A program made the translations under genes and the position numbers. Positions 50,811 through 60,582 of a stretch of DNA of 64,000 bases are shown piece by piece (the stretch's first letter is position 1; each line of letters opens with the position of its first letter). The DNA is taken from NCBI GenBank assembly GCA_046049675.1, contig JBJORA010000038.1, positions 14,039-78,038 of the forward strand. The letters run 5' to 3'. The DNA is from CAIXQW01 sp046049675 (GTDB lineage Bacteria; Bacteroidota; Bacteroidia; Chitinophagales; Chitinophagaceae). The notes beneath the pieces are model-generated. The model was not told the DNA's origin. It saw only the letters and a program-made list of their open reading frames with translations, and searched no databases.

Positions 50811-53711
50811 CTATGCCTTGCTCGTAACCAAAATCTTAGTGCCAAGCCCTGTGTTTTGTACGGCAAAAGCAAAACCAATCTCGGCCGCTCTAGCTTGCAT
50901 ATTTTTTATGCCGTAGTGCTCTTTGGCATCAACCGCAGAGTAGCCAATGCCATTGTCGGCAATTTCAATATGCAGTGTATCGGTACATTTAATGAAAACG
51001 CTCAAATCCTTTGCCTGAGCATGTTTTAGGCAATTGTGTATTGCCTCCTGCACAATCCTAAACAGATGGGTTGTTGTGCTAGGGGTAAGAATTGTATTAT
51101 CAGAGATATCGTCTACAACACTCATTTTTAAGTCGGGGTAAATAGGCCCAAGTTTAAGCAAGTACATTTTTATTTTATCGGAGAAATCCTGCACACTAAT
51201 TTGTTTTGTCTGCATTATCCAAATGGTTTCACGAATATTGTGAATGATGCTATTGCCCAATTCGTTCATTTCTGCAATGTCTTTTGGATTGGTTTCGCCT
51301 TGTAAGCGCTGAATTTTTGCGAGTAAGGCGGTTGCATAAGTGCCTAAGTTATCGTGCAAGTCTCGGCTAATGCGTTCGCGTTCTTGTTGCAATTGCAATT
51401 CAGTTTTGTAAGCTTGTATTTTTCGTTCGTTTATAATTTTGTAGTAGGTTTTAATGGCATAGAAAAGTAAGCCAATGAGGGATATGAGGCACAAAGCAAT
51501 TACCCACGGATTAAGGTACCATGGCGTCTTTACATTTAAGTAATACGTAAACGCTTCAGCTTCTAAGAGTGCCTCAACATGTGTTGCAGCTTTAACGCGT
51601 AGTACATTTTTACCAGTAGGCAGATTTGAGAAGTTAATGCTCTTTTGATTAGCAGGCAGTATTTGCCATGTGTGGTCGTTGAGTTGATAAGCAAATATCA
51701 AATCGTCAAAGATGCAGGCATTGCCAAACGTAATAATCGTATTCTTGTTGTAGGCATCAATTAAACTAAGGCTGTCCGCAAGCTTGATAGCAGTACCGTC
51801 AATTACTATTTGCTCGATATGCGGCTTGATGGAGAGCCTAACATTGTGTAAGTCGCTGTAACTAAAATTGAATAAACCATTATCTGTGCCGACGTATAAC
51901 GTATTGTTGAAAGCTTGCATACTGCCAAAGCTGTAGTATGAAACCGGCAACCCTTGTGCAACGCCAATGGGCATAAATGTCTTTTTGCCTGTTGTAAGAC
52001 AAGCTATGCCGCTGTTAGTGCAAGCCCATAACACACCGTCGGCTGTGCGAGCAAGCGAATAAACAACACTGCTCTGCAAACCATGTCCGCGGTAGTAATG
52101 CTGCACAGTTTTGCCATTGACTAGTATAAACACACCATTGCTCATGGTGCTTACTAGCAAGCTGTCTTGCGAAACAAGTACACTTGTAATAATAGTTTTG
52201 CCAAAAACATCTTTATCGGCAATTGAGGGCATAAGTTGTTTTGTATGGCCTGCAGCATCTATAATTACCACCCCAGAATTTGTAGCTAGGTAGATGTTGC
52301 CTGCGGGGTCTTCGGTAGCGTTCAATACATACGAGTAGTAGCCATCGGATTTATCGGCGATAGTTTTACGCATTGTACCATTTTGCATCAGGTAGAAATA
52401 TTTTTCTGTGCAAATACCAATGCCTTCTCGAAGTGTCTTAAGTGCAAATATTTGATTTGATTCAAGCACGCTGTTCGTATTAGTGATGTGCTTTAATACA
52501 GCACCAGTAAGCGACAGTATATACAGACCATCTTGTTCCACAGCCACATACACAAGTTGATCCTTTCTTAAAATTGCATTGACTCTATTAGATGAAAACT
52601 GCCGTATGCTTTTCATTTTACCTTGCACTACTTCGTATGCACCAGTATTACAGGCTAGGTATACTTTATCTCTGTATTGGCTAATGTCTTGAATAGCATT
52701 GTTTTTGCTAGTGCTTGGCACCATTTTGATATCCGCAAAGGCTGAAGGCTGACAGGCAAATCCGGCGCTAGCGCTGCCTAACCAAAGGGTTTGTCTGCTA
52801 TCAAAAAAGGCACTAAGCATTACGCCCGAAGGTATGCTTTGAGGATTAGCTGCATCGTACGCAATAGCTTGTTGTAGCTGATTTGTGCTGTAAACGAAAA
52901 GACCTTTATTGGTTGCTACATAAAGTTTGTTTTTATTATCAATATGAATATCAAAAACTTTATGCGGCATTTGAATCGCATCAAGCATCGTTTTGTGCAC
53001 GATGTCAAATAAGTATATTTTTCCAACATTGCTACTGTGGCAAAACACAATGTATTTATTGTTTGCAGTAAAAGCTCTTAAGCCACAGAGTTCCTTTGCC
53101 TTCTGCAAATCATACACTATGGTATTAGATCTGAAATCTATCAGCGTGTCATTGCAAATGATATATCGATTGGCTTGATTGCTACTTTCTAGCAATTGCA
53201 GACTGGTGTATTTGCTAATTATGCTGACACTGTCAGTTCTTGCAGCGTAACGATAGAGGGTATTTAAATGATTAATAAGTAAATCGCCATTCTCGTTTGC
53301 AATAAAGCTATTATAGGCACTCGTGCTGCCTTTTTCTTCTACAGCTTTATTGACAAATAGACGTTTGATTTTACCACTGCGCGGATCTAGTTTATTTAGG
53401 CCATAAGCGGTACCAACCCAAATATTGCCAAGTTTATCCTCAGTTATTCTAAGAATGTACTTGTTAGATAAGCTATTAGAGTCATTTTGATCTGATAGGT
53501 AGTGCTTGAAGGATTTACCGTCAAAGACATTCAAACCATCTTGCGTGCCAATCCATACTTGGCCTTTGCTGTCTTCAAAAAAACAGGTTACACTGTTTTG
53601 GCTTAAACCTGCTTTAACATCAAATAACAGAAATCTATTTGGAATTTGTGCCTGCGCATAGCAAGTACAGATACACAGTATGCTTAATAAAAATACTTTT
53701 ATTGAAGTCAC
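50811..53711 (-). CDS. Propeller-sensor histidine kinase
   Basis: A 966-residue protein with GTG start and signal peptide (1-22). The periplasmic sensor has two-component-regulator propeller repeats (about 25-620, e.g. DKLGNIWVGTAYGLNKLD) and a Y_Y_Y domain (about 640-725). One membrane helix (about 730-752) is followed by a HisKA_3 domain with phosphoacceptor His at about 784 (SRDLHDNLGTY) and HATPase (HIEIADNGIGYS, GLGTKI). There is no fused receiver or AraC domain, so it is not a hybrid kinase; the separate NarL-type regulator at 47503 is the probable partner. A TACCTTTA element (53716-53723, minus strand) sits 5 nt before the start. Confidence 0.92.
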   Translation of the reverse strand: MTSIKVFLLSILCICTCYAQAQIPNRFLLFDVKAGLSQNSVTCFFEDSKGQVWIGTQDGLNVFDGKSFKHYLSDQNDSNSLSNKYILRITEDKLGNIWVGTAYGLNKLDPRSGKIKRLFVNKAVEEKGSTSAYNSFIANENGDLLINHLNTLYRYAARTDSVSIISKYTSLQLLESSNQANRYIICNDTLIDFRSNTIVYDLQKAKELCGLRAFTANNKYIVFCHSSNVGKIYLFDIVHKTMLDAIQMPHKVFDIHIDNKNKLYVATNKGLFVYSTNQLQQAIAYDAANPQSIPSGVMLSAFFDSRQTLWLGSASAGFACQPSAFADIKMVPSTSKNNAIQDISQYRDKVYLACNTGAYEVVQGKMKSIRQFSSNRVNAILRKDQLVYVAVEQDGLYILSLTGAVLKHITNTNSVLESNQIFALKTLREGIGICTEKYFYLMQNGTMRKTIADKSDGYYSYVLNATEDPAGNIYLATNSGVVIIDAAGHTKQLMPSIADKDVFGKTIITSVLVSQDSLLVSTMSNGVFILVNGKTVQHYYRGHGLQSSVVYSLARTADGVLWACTNSGIACLTTGKKTFMPIGVAQGLPVSYYSFGSMQAFNNTLYVGTDNGLFNFSYSDLHNVRLSIKPHIEQIVIDGTAIKLADSLSLIDAYNKNTIITFGNACIFDDLIFAYQLNDHTWQILPANQKSINFSNLPTGKNVLRVKAATHVEALLEAEAFTYYLNVKTPWYLNPWVIALCLISLIGLLFYAIKTYYKIINERKIQAYKTELQLQQERERISRDLHDNLGTYATALLAKIQRLQGETNPKDIAEMNELGNSIIHNIRETIWIMQTKQISVQDFSDKIKMYLLKLGPIYPDLKMSVVDDISDNTILTPSTTTHLFRIVQEAIHNCLKHAQAKDLSVFIKCTDTLHIEIADNGIGYSAVDAKEHYGIKNMQARAAEIGFAFAVQNTGLGTKILVTSKA

Positions 53712-53730
53712 CCACTAAAGGTAGTAAAAA

Positions 53731-55020
53731 TTATTGCTTGATAATTTTGTGGGCGTAAATGTGTCGGTCTGTTGTAAACACCTGCACTATATACATGCCA
53801 GCTGGTAATGTGGCGACATCGATATCGCTAGCAGCAGTTTGCAAGATTTGCTGGCCAAGCATATCTGTCAATACAATTTTTGCAATAAGACCTTTATTTG
53901 AAACGGTAATTTTGTCTTGCACGGGATTAGGCGATATTTGGAAAGGGCTTGCGGCAGTTAAATCGCTTAGATCAGTTGGGCTAATTTGTTTTCTGTATAA
54001 GTCGCCAAAGTCTAGTTGCGCAAATACCCATCCATTGAGAAAGGCCATAGAGTTTATATGTAATAGCGGTGCTGCGTTGGAGAAACCAACTGTGTCTTTT
54101 TGAAAAGTCATGCCATTATCTGTTGACACAATAAGTTCTGGATGAGAATCCATGGCGTCTTGTCCCAGTGTAAAGTATAAGTGATTGTAACCTGCATACA
54201 TATTCATGATTGGCTGCTTGTTTGTAAAGGAGAAAAACATATAGGAGTCTAGGTATTCTTTGATATTAATTTCTTGGAATGATGCACCTAAATCGTCGCT
54301 ATACATAATGATTGTATCTATACCATAGCCAGTGCTTACATCGCTACCGTTAACAAACATTCTATTGCCATTAAAAACCATTTGCGCTGGTACGTAGTAG
54401 TTTGTAATGCCTGTACAAGCAGGACTTGTCCAATTAACACCGTCTGTACTCCACGCAACGCCATTGCTAGTAGAGCCGTTTGTACTGGCCCATAAGGTAT
54501 CATTCTTAACTGTAAAATCTGCGGGGTCATTAGGGTCAAAATAGCTGATATCAGTCCAAGCAATGTCATTTTCGCTTTTAGTAAATTCCCAATCTGGTCC
54601 AGCAACTGTCAATAATAGTCGATTGCTATTTGCAGCACCACTGCTGCTTGGCGATATAACCGCTCCTGCCCAACACTTTGGCAACATCGTAGTGTCTGGC
54701 GTAAAAGTGATACCCTCATCAGTAGAGTACTGAATGTCGCTGCAACCCGCTTGCGATTGGATAACGTACAACCTATTATCCGTAGAAATCATTTGCGAGG
54801 TATAAAGGATATTGTTGTTGACAACAGTCCAAGTTTGTCCATTATCTGTGCTTACACGCAAGCCACTATTATTGGCTTGAAACAATTTGTTTTTATGTAC
54901 AACAACGTATGTATTGCCAACATTGATAGATGTGCCAGAAGTATTACAAGGTTGCCAAGCTTGAGCATTTGCTAGAAAGAAGGCAATGGTGCTGATTGTA
55001 CAAAGTAGTAACTTTTTCAT
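53731..55020 (-). CDS. Secreted BNR-repeat protein, T9SS cargo
   Basis: A 429-residue protein. Start ATG at 55020 begins the signal peptide (MKKLLLCTISTIAFFLANAQ). Sortilin/BNR-type propeller blades follow, with Asp-box motifs such as VSTDNGQTWTVV, YSTDEGITF, WSTDGVNW and VSTDNGMTFQKD (about 30-340). A T9SS type-A sorting domain covers about 350-429 (ISPNPVQDKITV, LPAGMYIVQVF). It ends 20 nt before the histidine kinase gene and could share its transcript. Confidence 0.87.
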   Translation of the reverse strand: MKKLLLCTISTIAFFLANAQAWQPCNTSGTSINVGNTYVVVHKNKLFQANNSGLRVSTDNGQTWTVVNNNILYTSQMISTDNRLYVIQSQAGCSDIQYSTDEGITFTPDTTMLPKCWAGAVISPSSSGAANSNRLLLTVAGPDWEFTKSENDIAWTDISYFDPNDPADFTVKNDTLWASTNGSTSNGVAWSTDGVNWTSPACTGITNYYVPAQMVFNGNRMFVNGSDVSTGYGIDTIIMYSDDLGASFQEINIKEYLDSYMFFSFTNKQPIMNMYAGYNHLYFTLGQDAMDSHPELIVSTDNGMTFQKDTVGFSNAAPLLHINSMAFLNGWVFAQLDFGDLYRKQISPTDLSDLTAASPFQISPNPVQDKITVSNKGLIAKIVLTDMLGQQILQTAASDIDVATLPAGMYIVQVFTTDRHIYAHKIIKQ

Positions 55021-55036
55021 GTGCAATATTTTACTG

Positions 55037-55044
55037 CAAAGCTA
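55037..55044 (-). promoter_or_regulatory. -7 promoter element for the BNR protein gene
   Basis: The minus strand reads TAGCTTTG, a perfect TANNTTTG match, 16 nt before ATG 55020. Confidence 0.55.
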
Positions 55045-55211
55045 GCAGCGCTATGGCAGCAGTCACAATACAGCATATGTTGTATTTTGCTATTTGTGGA
55101 GGAGGTAAGAGCAAAATATCGCTTCAAGCAATAGCTTTAGGTAAAAATGCGAGCCGATTACTAAGCATAACCGGCTCACGAAAACATCCACGTCTTGTAA
55201 ATATGCAATTA

Positions 55212-55346
55212 CTACTTCTTCTTAGCCAAAGAAAGTGGCAATACAATCTTATTAGATTTTTCTAACTGATACTCCGATTGTTTTTTATTGCCGGTTTTCT
55301 CTGCTTTTGGTTTTTTGGTGTTTTTTTCACCTTTGTCTTTGCTCAT
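55212..55346 (-). CDS. Small lysine-rich protein (44 residues)
   Basis: ATG at 55346-55344 to TAG at 55214-55212 encodes a 44-residue, very basic protein starting MSKDKGEKNTKKPKAEKTG and ending LAKKK. Similar tiny MSKDKG-type proteins occur widely in Chitinophagaceae and relatives (recalled, not searched). Likely disordered, perhaps nucleic-acid binding. A TATTG-rich A/T stretch precedes it; no clear promoter. Confidence 0.6.
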   Translation of the reverse strand: MSKDKGEKNTKKPKAEKTGNKKQSEYQLEKSNKIVLPLSLAKKK

Positions 55347-55497
55347 AATTTTCAATATTTTTCATAAGGTAGGGTAAAAAGGGGAGAACGGGCTGGAAAG
55401 TTGCGAGGTTTCAATATTAGTATTAAAAATATATGCTTCAAAAACTCACAAATCTTACAGATTATACGTAATTTAGTATAGCCAATGAATCCTTGCT

Positions 55498-58400
55498 ATG
55501 CGTTATTCTTTACTTGTATTAGGAATTTCTTTGCTTTTTTTAAGCAAAGCCAACGCGCAAACTATTCCAGGCACAACACTAGCACTTACAACACAGCAGT
55601 ACAATCTTACGCAAGCTAGCCCAGATTTATATTTTACTGCCACGCTAGTCAATCCGCCTACAGATGTCAATGGCAATTTACCACAAAGCGTGCGCCTAAA
55701 ACTACTTGTACATTTTCCGAGCAATCCGGGGGCCAAGTCTTTTAATTTAATCGCCAGCAACTTGTGGAATAACAGCAGTATTTGGAGTCCCACAACTTTT
55801 TCAAGCTTCAGCAACCAAATAAGTGTTAACTCGACGGCATTGCCAGTGTATTACAATAGTCTTGCCACAGCCAACTTTCTAGCTAGTATACCTTCGTCTA
55901 TTGGCTGCACAGACGACACAATTTGGTATGAACTTCAAGTTAGGTATTATGCAGACACCAATGCAACTATACAAATGTCTTGGCAAAATAATGGCATTGC
56001 AGACAGTGTAGCAGAAAGCCAGCTTGTTGGTATCACTAAAATAAGTACTGTGCCCTTACCAAACAGTTCTCCGTATAATATCTGCGTTAATGATACGGCT
56101 TGTTTCTCACTAACAAATTTTCAAACTGGTACAGGCCCGCTAGTGGATAGTGTGAAAGTAGTCGTGAATCCTCCTGCTGGTTCTAGTTTTATTGCATTTA
56201 AGAATAACTTCGGCTCCGTACTAAGTACATCAACAACTTATACTAGTATCGGATCTGGAGCAGGGTTAAAAAGTTGCATCTATTTCCCTACAGGCTACAC
56301 TGGTAGCGGGTCTCATGTGTATAATTACACCGTTTACGCTTGTGGTCAAGCGTATAGTTTTGCAGAAACATATACCGTTACTGTTTCTAGCTGTACGACC
56401 TCTACCGTTGTTCCACCTCCGGTAAAATCTTGTAATGTAACATCGGCATTGGCATGTTTGCAAGCAGCTGTTTGCACTAGCAATTTAAGCTATTACTTCA
56501 GCAAGTCGGACACAACTTCTTTCGGTTATTTTGATGTAATTATGACATTGCCAATTAAGTTGCAAGCATCTAGCCTTGCTGTTCCAAGTAACCTAGTAGG
56601 CTCAGCGTACACCATCACAGCAACAACTACTAATTGTACTTCACTCACTGGAACATTTACGAGTACAAGCTTAAGCTTACTCTCATTATATACGTGCGGA
56701 TCTACCGCATTACAAATGCAAGTGAGAATTACTGATAGCATCAAATCGTTTAACTATGTATTTGGTGTACTTGCCACTTATGACAGTGCATTTACCAACT
56801 ATACCTTGCTACAGTCTACAATAAATATAAAGGACACTAGTGGAGCGGTAATTTTGTCAAAGACGATCAGCCCATCAGCAATGTATTGCGGCACCTCTGC
56901 TTCAAATGCCTTTATTGTTGGAACAAACACGACTATTTCAACTGTAATGGCTAATCCGGGCGCACTTGTTCCCGCTATTTTGACATTTTATTCGACAGGC
57001 GTACCTAATTGGATGGCTGCAAGTGGCGTAAGCAGAATAGCTATAAAGGCACCGAATAATTGGACCTTCGACATATTAGCTGGTGTTGGAGAGAAAAAAG
57101 CGCCTTCGCCAAATATGCACATAGCGCAAAACACAAATCCTTTTGGCACTGCCTCAAATTATTTTGTACAGCAAGGCACTATGCAAATGCCTTATACTAC
57201 AAGTACTAGCGCAAATTGGCTGTACATTGATAGTGTAAAGCCAAGCGGTAATTGTAATTTATACAACGTCTTTACTTCTGCTTTCTATTATACAGTTCGT
57301 GTACCGTTTGGCACAGCCGCGGGCACCTATTTCCTTGATGCATATTTGCAGTCAAGCAATGGCACAGTGCTGTATAACGTACTTCCAATTAAAATAATTG
57401 TAGCTCCTTATGCACAAGTTTATGCAAGCACTAAGGCTAAATGTTTTGATAATACATTTTTTGCCGAGCGAAGTATTGTTAATGACACGAGTACTGCATT
57501 GAGGTTTATTGGGGAAATTATTAATACTGGCAATGTGCCCCTCAAGAATATAAGTATTTTCAATTCAGAACCTAAGTTTGCTAACGGCAGCTTGCAAGAT
57601 GTGCAATACAGCAATTGTAACTATAACATAAGAGGGTCCGATTTCGATTGCATTAACTATGGCTTGCATACGTCGACACCCGTATCCACTATACCTATTT
57701 GGACGTCTGCAACTAATTACACGCATCTGAATCCCTTAAATTTAGACACCCTGCCTTATAGTAACGTAACACCTATTGGCGCCACAAATTTTATAATTGC
57801 CTGCAACAACACAACCACTGCTAGTGGTGGCTTAGGTAATGGAAGCATTATGTTAAATGCTGCTAGCAATTTTACATTGCAACCGCGTGATCGCATTTCT
57901 TTTTATACCAATGCCATGGCGCATAATGGGGCGCCAGGCGATACTGTTTTCAATAGTTTTACCTATGTATGTACGCGAGCCGACAACAATAGCCCAATGC
58001 CAATTGTTAGTAGTTCAAAATGCACAACTGCAGTTGTTAATAGCGGCATAGGTGCTTGTCCAGCGTGTGAGTATGTAACGCTAACCCTTGGATGCAAAAA
58101 TAAACCAACGCTTACAGTACACAACATCTCTAGCTTAGATGTATCTAAAATAGCCTTTGCATTTACAGGACCTTGCATTGTAGGCACATATACAGTAGAC
58201 TACACGCTATACAATTTATTGGCGCCAGGGCAAAGCATTACAATTCCTGCAAACTTATTGCCAAGTATTACGCTGCCATGTAGCGTTAGTGTAAGCACTA
58301 CCTTGTACACTCAAACAATTGCGGGCAGCAATCAAATACTTGACGAGTGCACAAGTGGCTTGATTGTCACAACCAATTTTCCAGATACACTTTCGCAAAT

Positions 58401-60369
58401 GATAATTAAGCCGCCAATTGTATGCTATGGCCGAAGTACAACAGTTACAGTAAATGGCAATGGCACGATTCCACCATACTTATATAGTATAAATGGGAGC
58501 GTTTTCGACACAATTAATGTATTTACAGGCATCACTGCGGGCACTTATACAACTACGGTGCAAGACTCTTTAGGTTGTGTAGATTCTGTAGTTTTTACAT
58601 TAACGCAACCAGATACATTATTTATTAATTCACTTGTCACACAAGACCTTTTGTGCAATGGTGATAGCAGCGGCTCATTCATCATCTCTATTTCTGGAGG
58701 ATTGCCTTGGTACTTTACAAGCATTCAGCCAGGCAGTATTAATCTTGGCTTTGATACGAGCTACAACGACTTAGCGGCTGCGACTTACACTGTTGTATCA
58801 TCAGATGCCTTAGGTTGTAGTGTTTCAGTAAGCTTTACAATTACACAGCCAACACAGCTTGAACATCATATTAGTACCACGCTAGTTACTTGTGCTTACG
58901 GCAATGATGGTAGCATTTGTGACACTGTAGCCGGCGGAGTACCTCCATACCTATATTCAATAAACAATAGTTCATACGATAGTGTGTATTGCTTTTCACA
59001 ACTTGCTGTTGATACGTATACAATTGTAGTTAAAGATGCTAACAATTGTACTGCCTCCACTATTGTGGATTTAACATCAATAGCGTCGCCACTAATATTT
59101 GGAGATGTACAAGTAAGGCAAGCTAACTGCGGCCACGACAGTTCTGGCTATATTAACTTGCATGTGCAAGGAGGCACAATTATTAGCACTTCGCAGCACT
59201 ACTCGTTCAATATTACGGGAACCAATACAGCATACCAAGTAATTGTAGGTAGCGATTCAATTTATTTAAGCAAAATAAAAGCAGGCTCCTATACAATTGT
59301 TGCCGCAGATGCTAATGGTTGCACTGTAAGCACAGAAATAGCAATCGCCAACATTGGCGTTTTTGATTTTGATGCTATACAAATTACAGATGCATTGTGC
59401 TATGGCACCACTACAGGTTTAGTAGAAGCCACAACAGTAGGAGGGTTTGCTCCACTCAATTATTCGCTTGCTAGCACCAATATTAATAATACTGATGGCA
59501 ACTTTCAAGGCCTTGCTGCTGGCGCATATACTTTGTTGGTAACAGATAGTTTGGGATGTACTATAGATTCCATTATTACCATTGAGCAACCTACAGCTAT
59601 GTTTTTTAATCAATTGGATATTAGATACGTTTCATGCGAAGGGTATAACGATGGTGCAATATTTAGCGCGGTACTTGGTGGTTCAGGAAACTACTTATAT
59701 GAGTTGCAGCCAACAAATTCTAGCAATTATTCTGGCGACTTTCTTTATTTAGGCGTTAATACCTATAGCCTAAATGTTACTGATAAGAATGGTTGTGTAA
59801 TTGATTCTTCATTCAATCTAGACCTAGCATCGCCTGCATTGCAAATTGCTACAGAAGTACAACATATTTCAAGCTGCACCGGACCAACATCACTTGGCAC
59901 GGCTACACTACAATTTAATGGCACGGGTAATGTACCGATAACTGTAGTGTGGAATAGCTCGCCGCCACAGTACGATTCTATTGCCACTAATTTACCAAAA
60001 GGTACTTATGTAGCATTGGCTATAGATGCAAAAGGTTGCTCTGCTAGTACCACAGTAGAAATTGTGGACAGCTTAGATTGCTGCGGCGATGCGATTTTGC
60101 CTAGTGCCTTTACTCCTAATATGGATATGCTCAATGATCAATTTGGTTTGATGAATAGTAGTGAATTGAGTATCAACTTAGAGGCATTTGAAATATTTGA
60201 TCGCTGGGGTAAATGTATTTTTTCTACCTCGGTATTCGGCGAAAAATGGGACGGCACCTACAAAGGCGAGCTCGTAGAACTAGGCACCTATTGGTATTAC
60301 TACCGGTACACTTGCTCAAAAGATAGTAAACGCTATGTGGTGAAGGGTGATGTGTTGGTGGCGCGGTAG
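55498..60369 (+). CDS. Giant SprB-repeat adhesin with type-B T9SS sorting domain
   Basis: A 1623-residue protein. Signal peptide (1-20) and a large N-terminal region (about 20-950) of beta domains with many Cys pairs and a PPP linker near 304 are followed by about seven SprB-type repeats (about 960-1510, each with ...GxPPYxYSINxS... and ...AGxYTxxVxDxxGC...). The type-B C-terminal domain (about 1528-1623) has LPSAFTPNMDMLNDQF, then FEIFDRWG and GTYWYYYRYTC. SprB-like adhesins are moved along the surface by the gliding machinery in flavobacteria. The next gene is a close paralogue in tandem. Confidence 0.9.
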   Translation: MRYSLLVLGISLLFLSKANAQTIPGTTLALTTQQYNLTQASPDLYFTATLVNPPTDVNGNLPQSVRLKLLVHFPSNPGAKSFNLIASNLWNNSSIWSPTTFSSFSNQISVNSTALPVYYNSLATANFLASIPSSIGCTDDTIWYELQVRYYADTNATIQMSWQNNGIADSVAESQLVGITKISTVPLPNSSPYNICVNDTACFSLTNFQTGTGPLVDSVKVVVNPPAGSSFIAFKNNFGSVLSTSTTYTSIGSGAGLKSCIYFPTGYTGSGSHVYNYTVYACGQAYSFAETYTVTVSSCTTSTVVPPPVKSCNVTSALACLQAAVCTSNLSYYFSKSDTTSFGYFDVIMTLPIKLQASSLAVPSNLVGSAYTITATTTNCTSLTGTFTSTSLSLLSLYTCGSTALQMQVRITDSIKSFNYVFGVLATYDSAFTNYTLLQSTINIKDTSGAVILSKTISPSAMYCGTSASNAFIVGTNTTISTVMANPGALVPAILTFYSTGVPNWMAASGVSRIAIKAPNNWTFDILAGVGEKKAPSPNMHIAQNTNPFGTASNYFVQQGTMQMPYTTSTSANWLYIDSVKPSGNCNLYNVFTSAFYYTVRVPFGTAAGTYFLDAYLQSSNGTVLYNVLPIKIIVAPYAQVYASTKAKCFDNTFFAERSIVNDTSTALRFIGEIINTGNVPLKNISIFNSEPKFANGSLQDVQYSNCNYNIRGSDFDCINYGLHTSTPVSTIPIWTSATNYTHLNPLNLDTLPYSNVTPIGATNFIIACNNTTTASGGLGNGSIMLNAASNFTLQPRDRISFYTNAMAHNGAPGDTVFNSFTYVCTRADNNSPMPIVSSSKCTTAVVNSGIGACPACEYVTLTLGCKNKPTLTVHNISSLDVSKIAFAFTGPCIVGTYTVDYTLYNLLAPGQSITIPANLLPSITLPCSVSVSTTLYTQTIAGSNQILDECTSGLIVTTNFPDTLSQMIIKPPIVCYGRSTTVTVNGNGTIPPYLYSINGSVFDTINVFTGITAGTYTTTVQDSLGCVDSVVFTLTQPDTLFINSLVTQDLLCNGDSSGSFIISISGGLPWYFTSIQPGSINLGFDTSYNDLAAATYTVVSSDALGCSVSVSFTITQPTQLEHHISTTLVTCAYGNDGSICDTVAGGVPPYLYSINNSSYDSVYCFSQLAVDTYTIVVKDANNCTASTIVDLTSIASPLIFGDVQVRQANCGHDSSGYINLHVQGGTIISTSQHYSFNITGTNTAYQVIVGSDSIYLSKIKAGSYTIVAADANGCTVSTEIAIANIGVFDFDAIQITDALCYGTTTGLVEATTVGGFAPLNYSLASTNINNTDGNFQGLAAGAYTLLVTDSLGCTIDSIITIEQPTAMFFNQLDIRYVSCEGYNDGAIFSAVLGGSGNYLYELQPTNSSNYSGDFLYLGVNTYSLNVTDKNGCVIDSSFNLDLASPALQIATEVQHISSCTGPTSLGTATLQFNGTGNVPITVVWNSSPPQYDSIATNLPKGTYVALAIDAKGCSASTTVEIVDSLDCCGDAILPSAFTPNMDMLNDQFGLMNSSELSINLEAFEIFDRWGKCIFSTSVFGEKWDGTYKGELVELGTYWYYYRYTCSKDSKRYVVKGDVLVAR

Positions 60370-60582
60370 TTTTGTACCCTAATTTTTACAAGCTAAGTTC
60401 TTACTAGTGCCTTTGCAAGACGATACAATTTGTATTGCGAAAAACCGTACACTAGTATTATGCAAACAAGCAAGAGCTACAAACGCTTACAACAAACTAC
60501 AGCATAAATATTGGGGCAAAATGTCTGAATTTGCACGAATTACTGGCTTTTTTCGTACCTTGTACTGCCAAAAACCTCGTAG

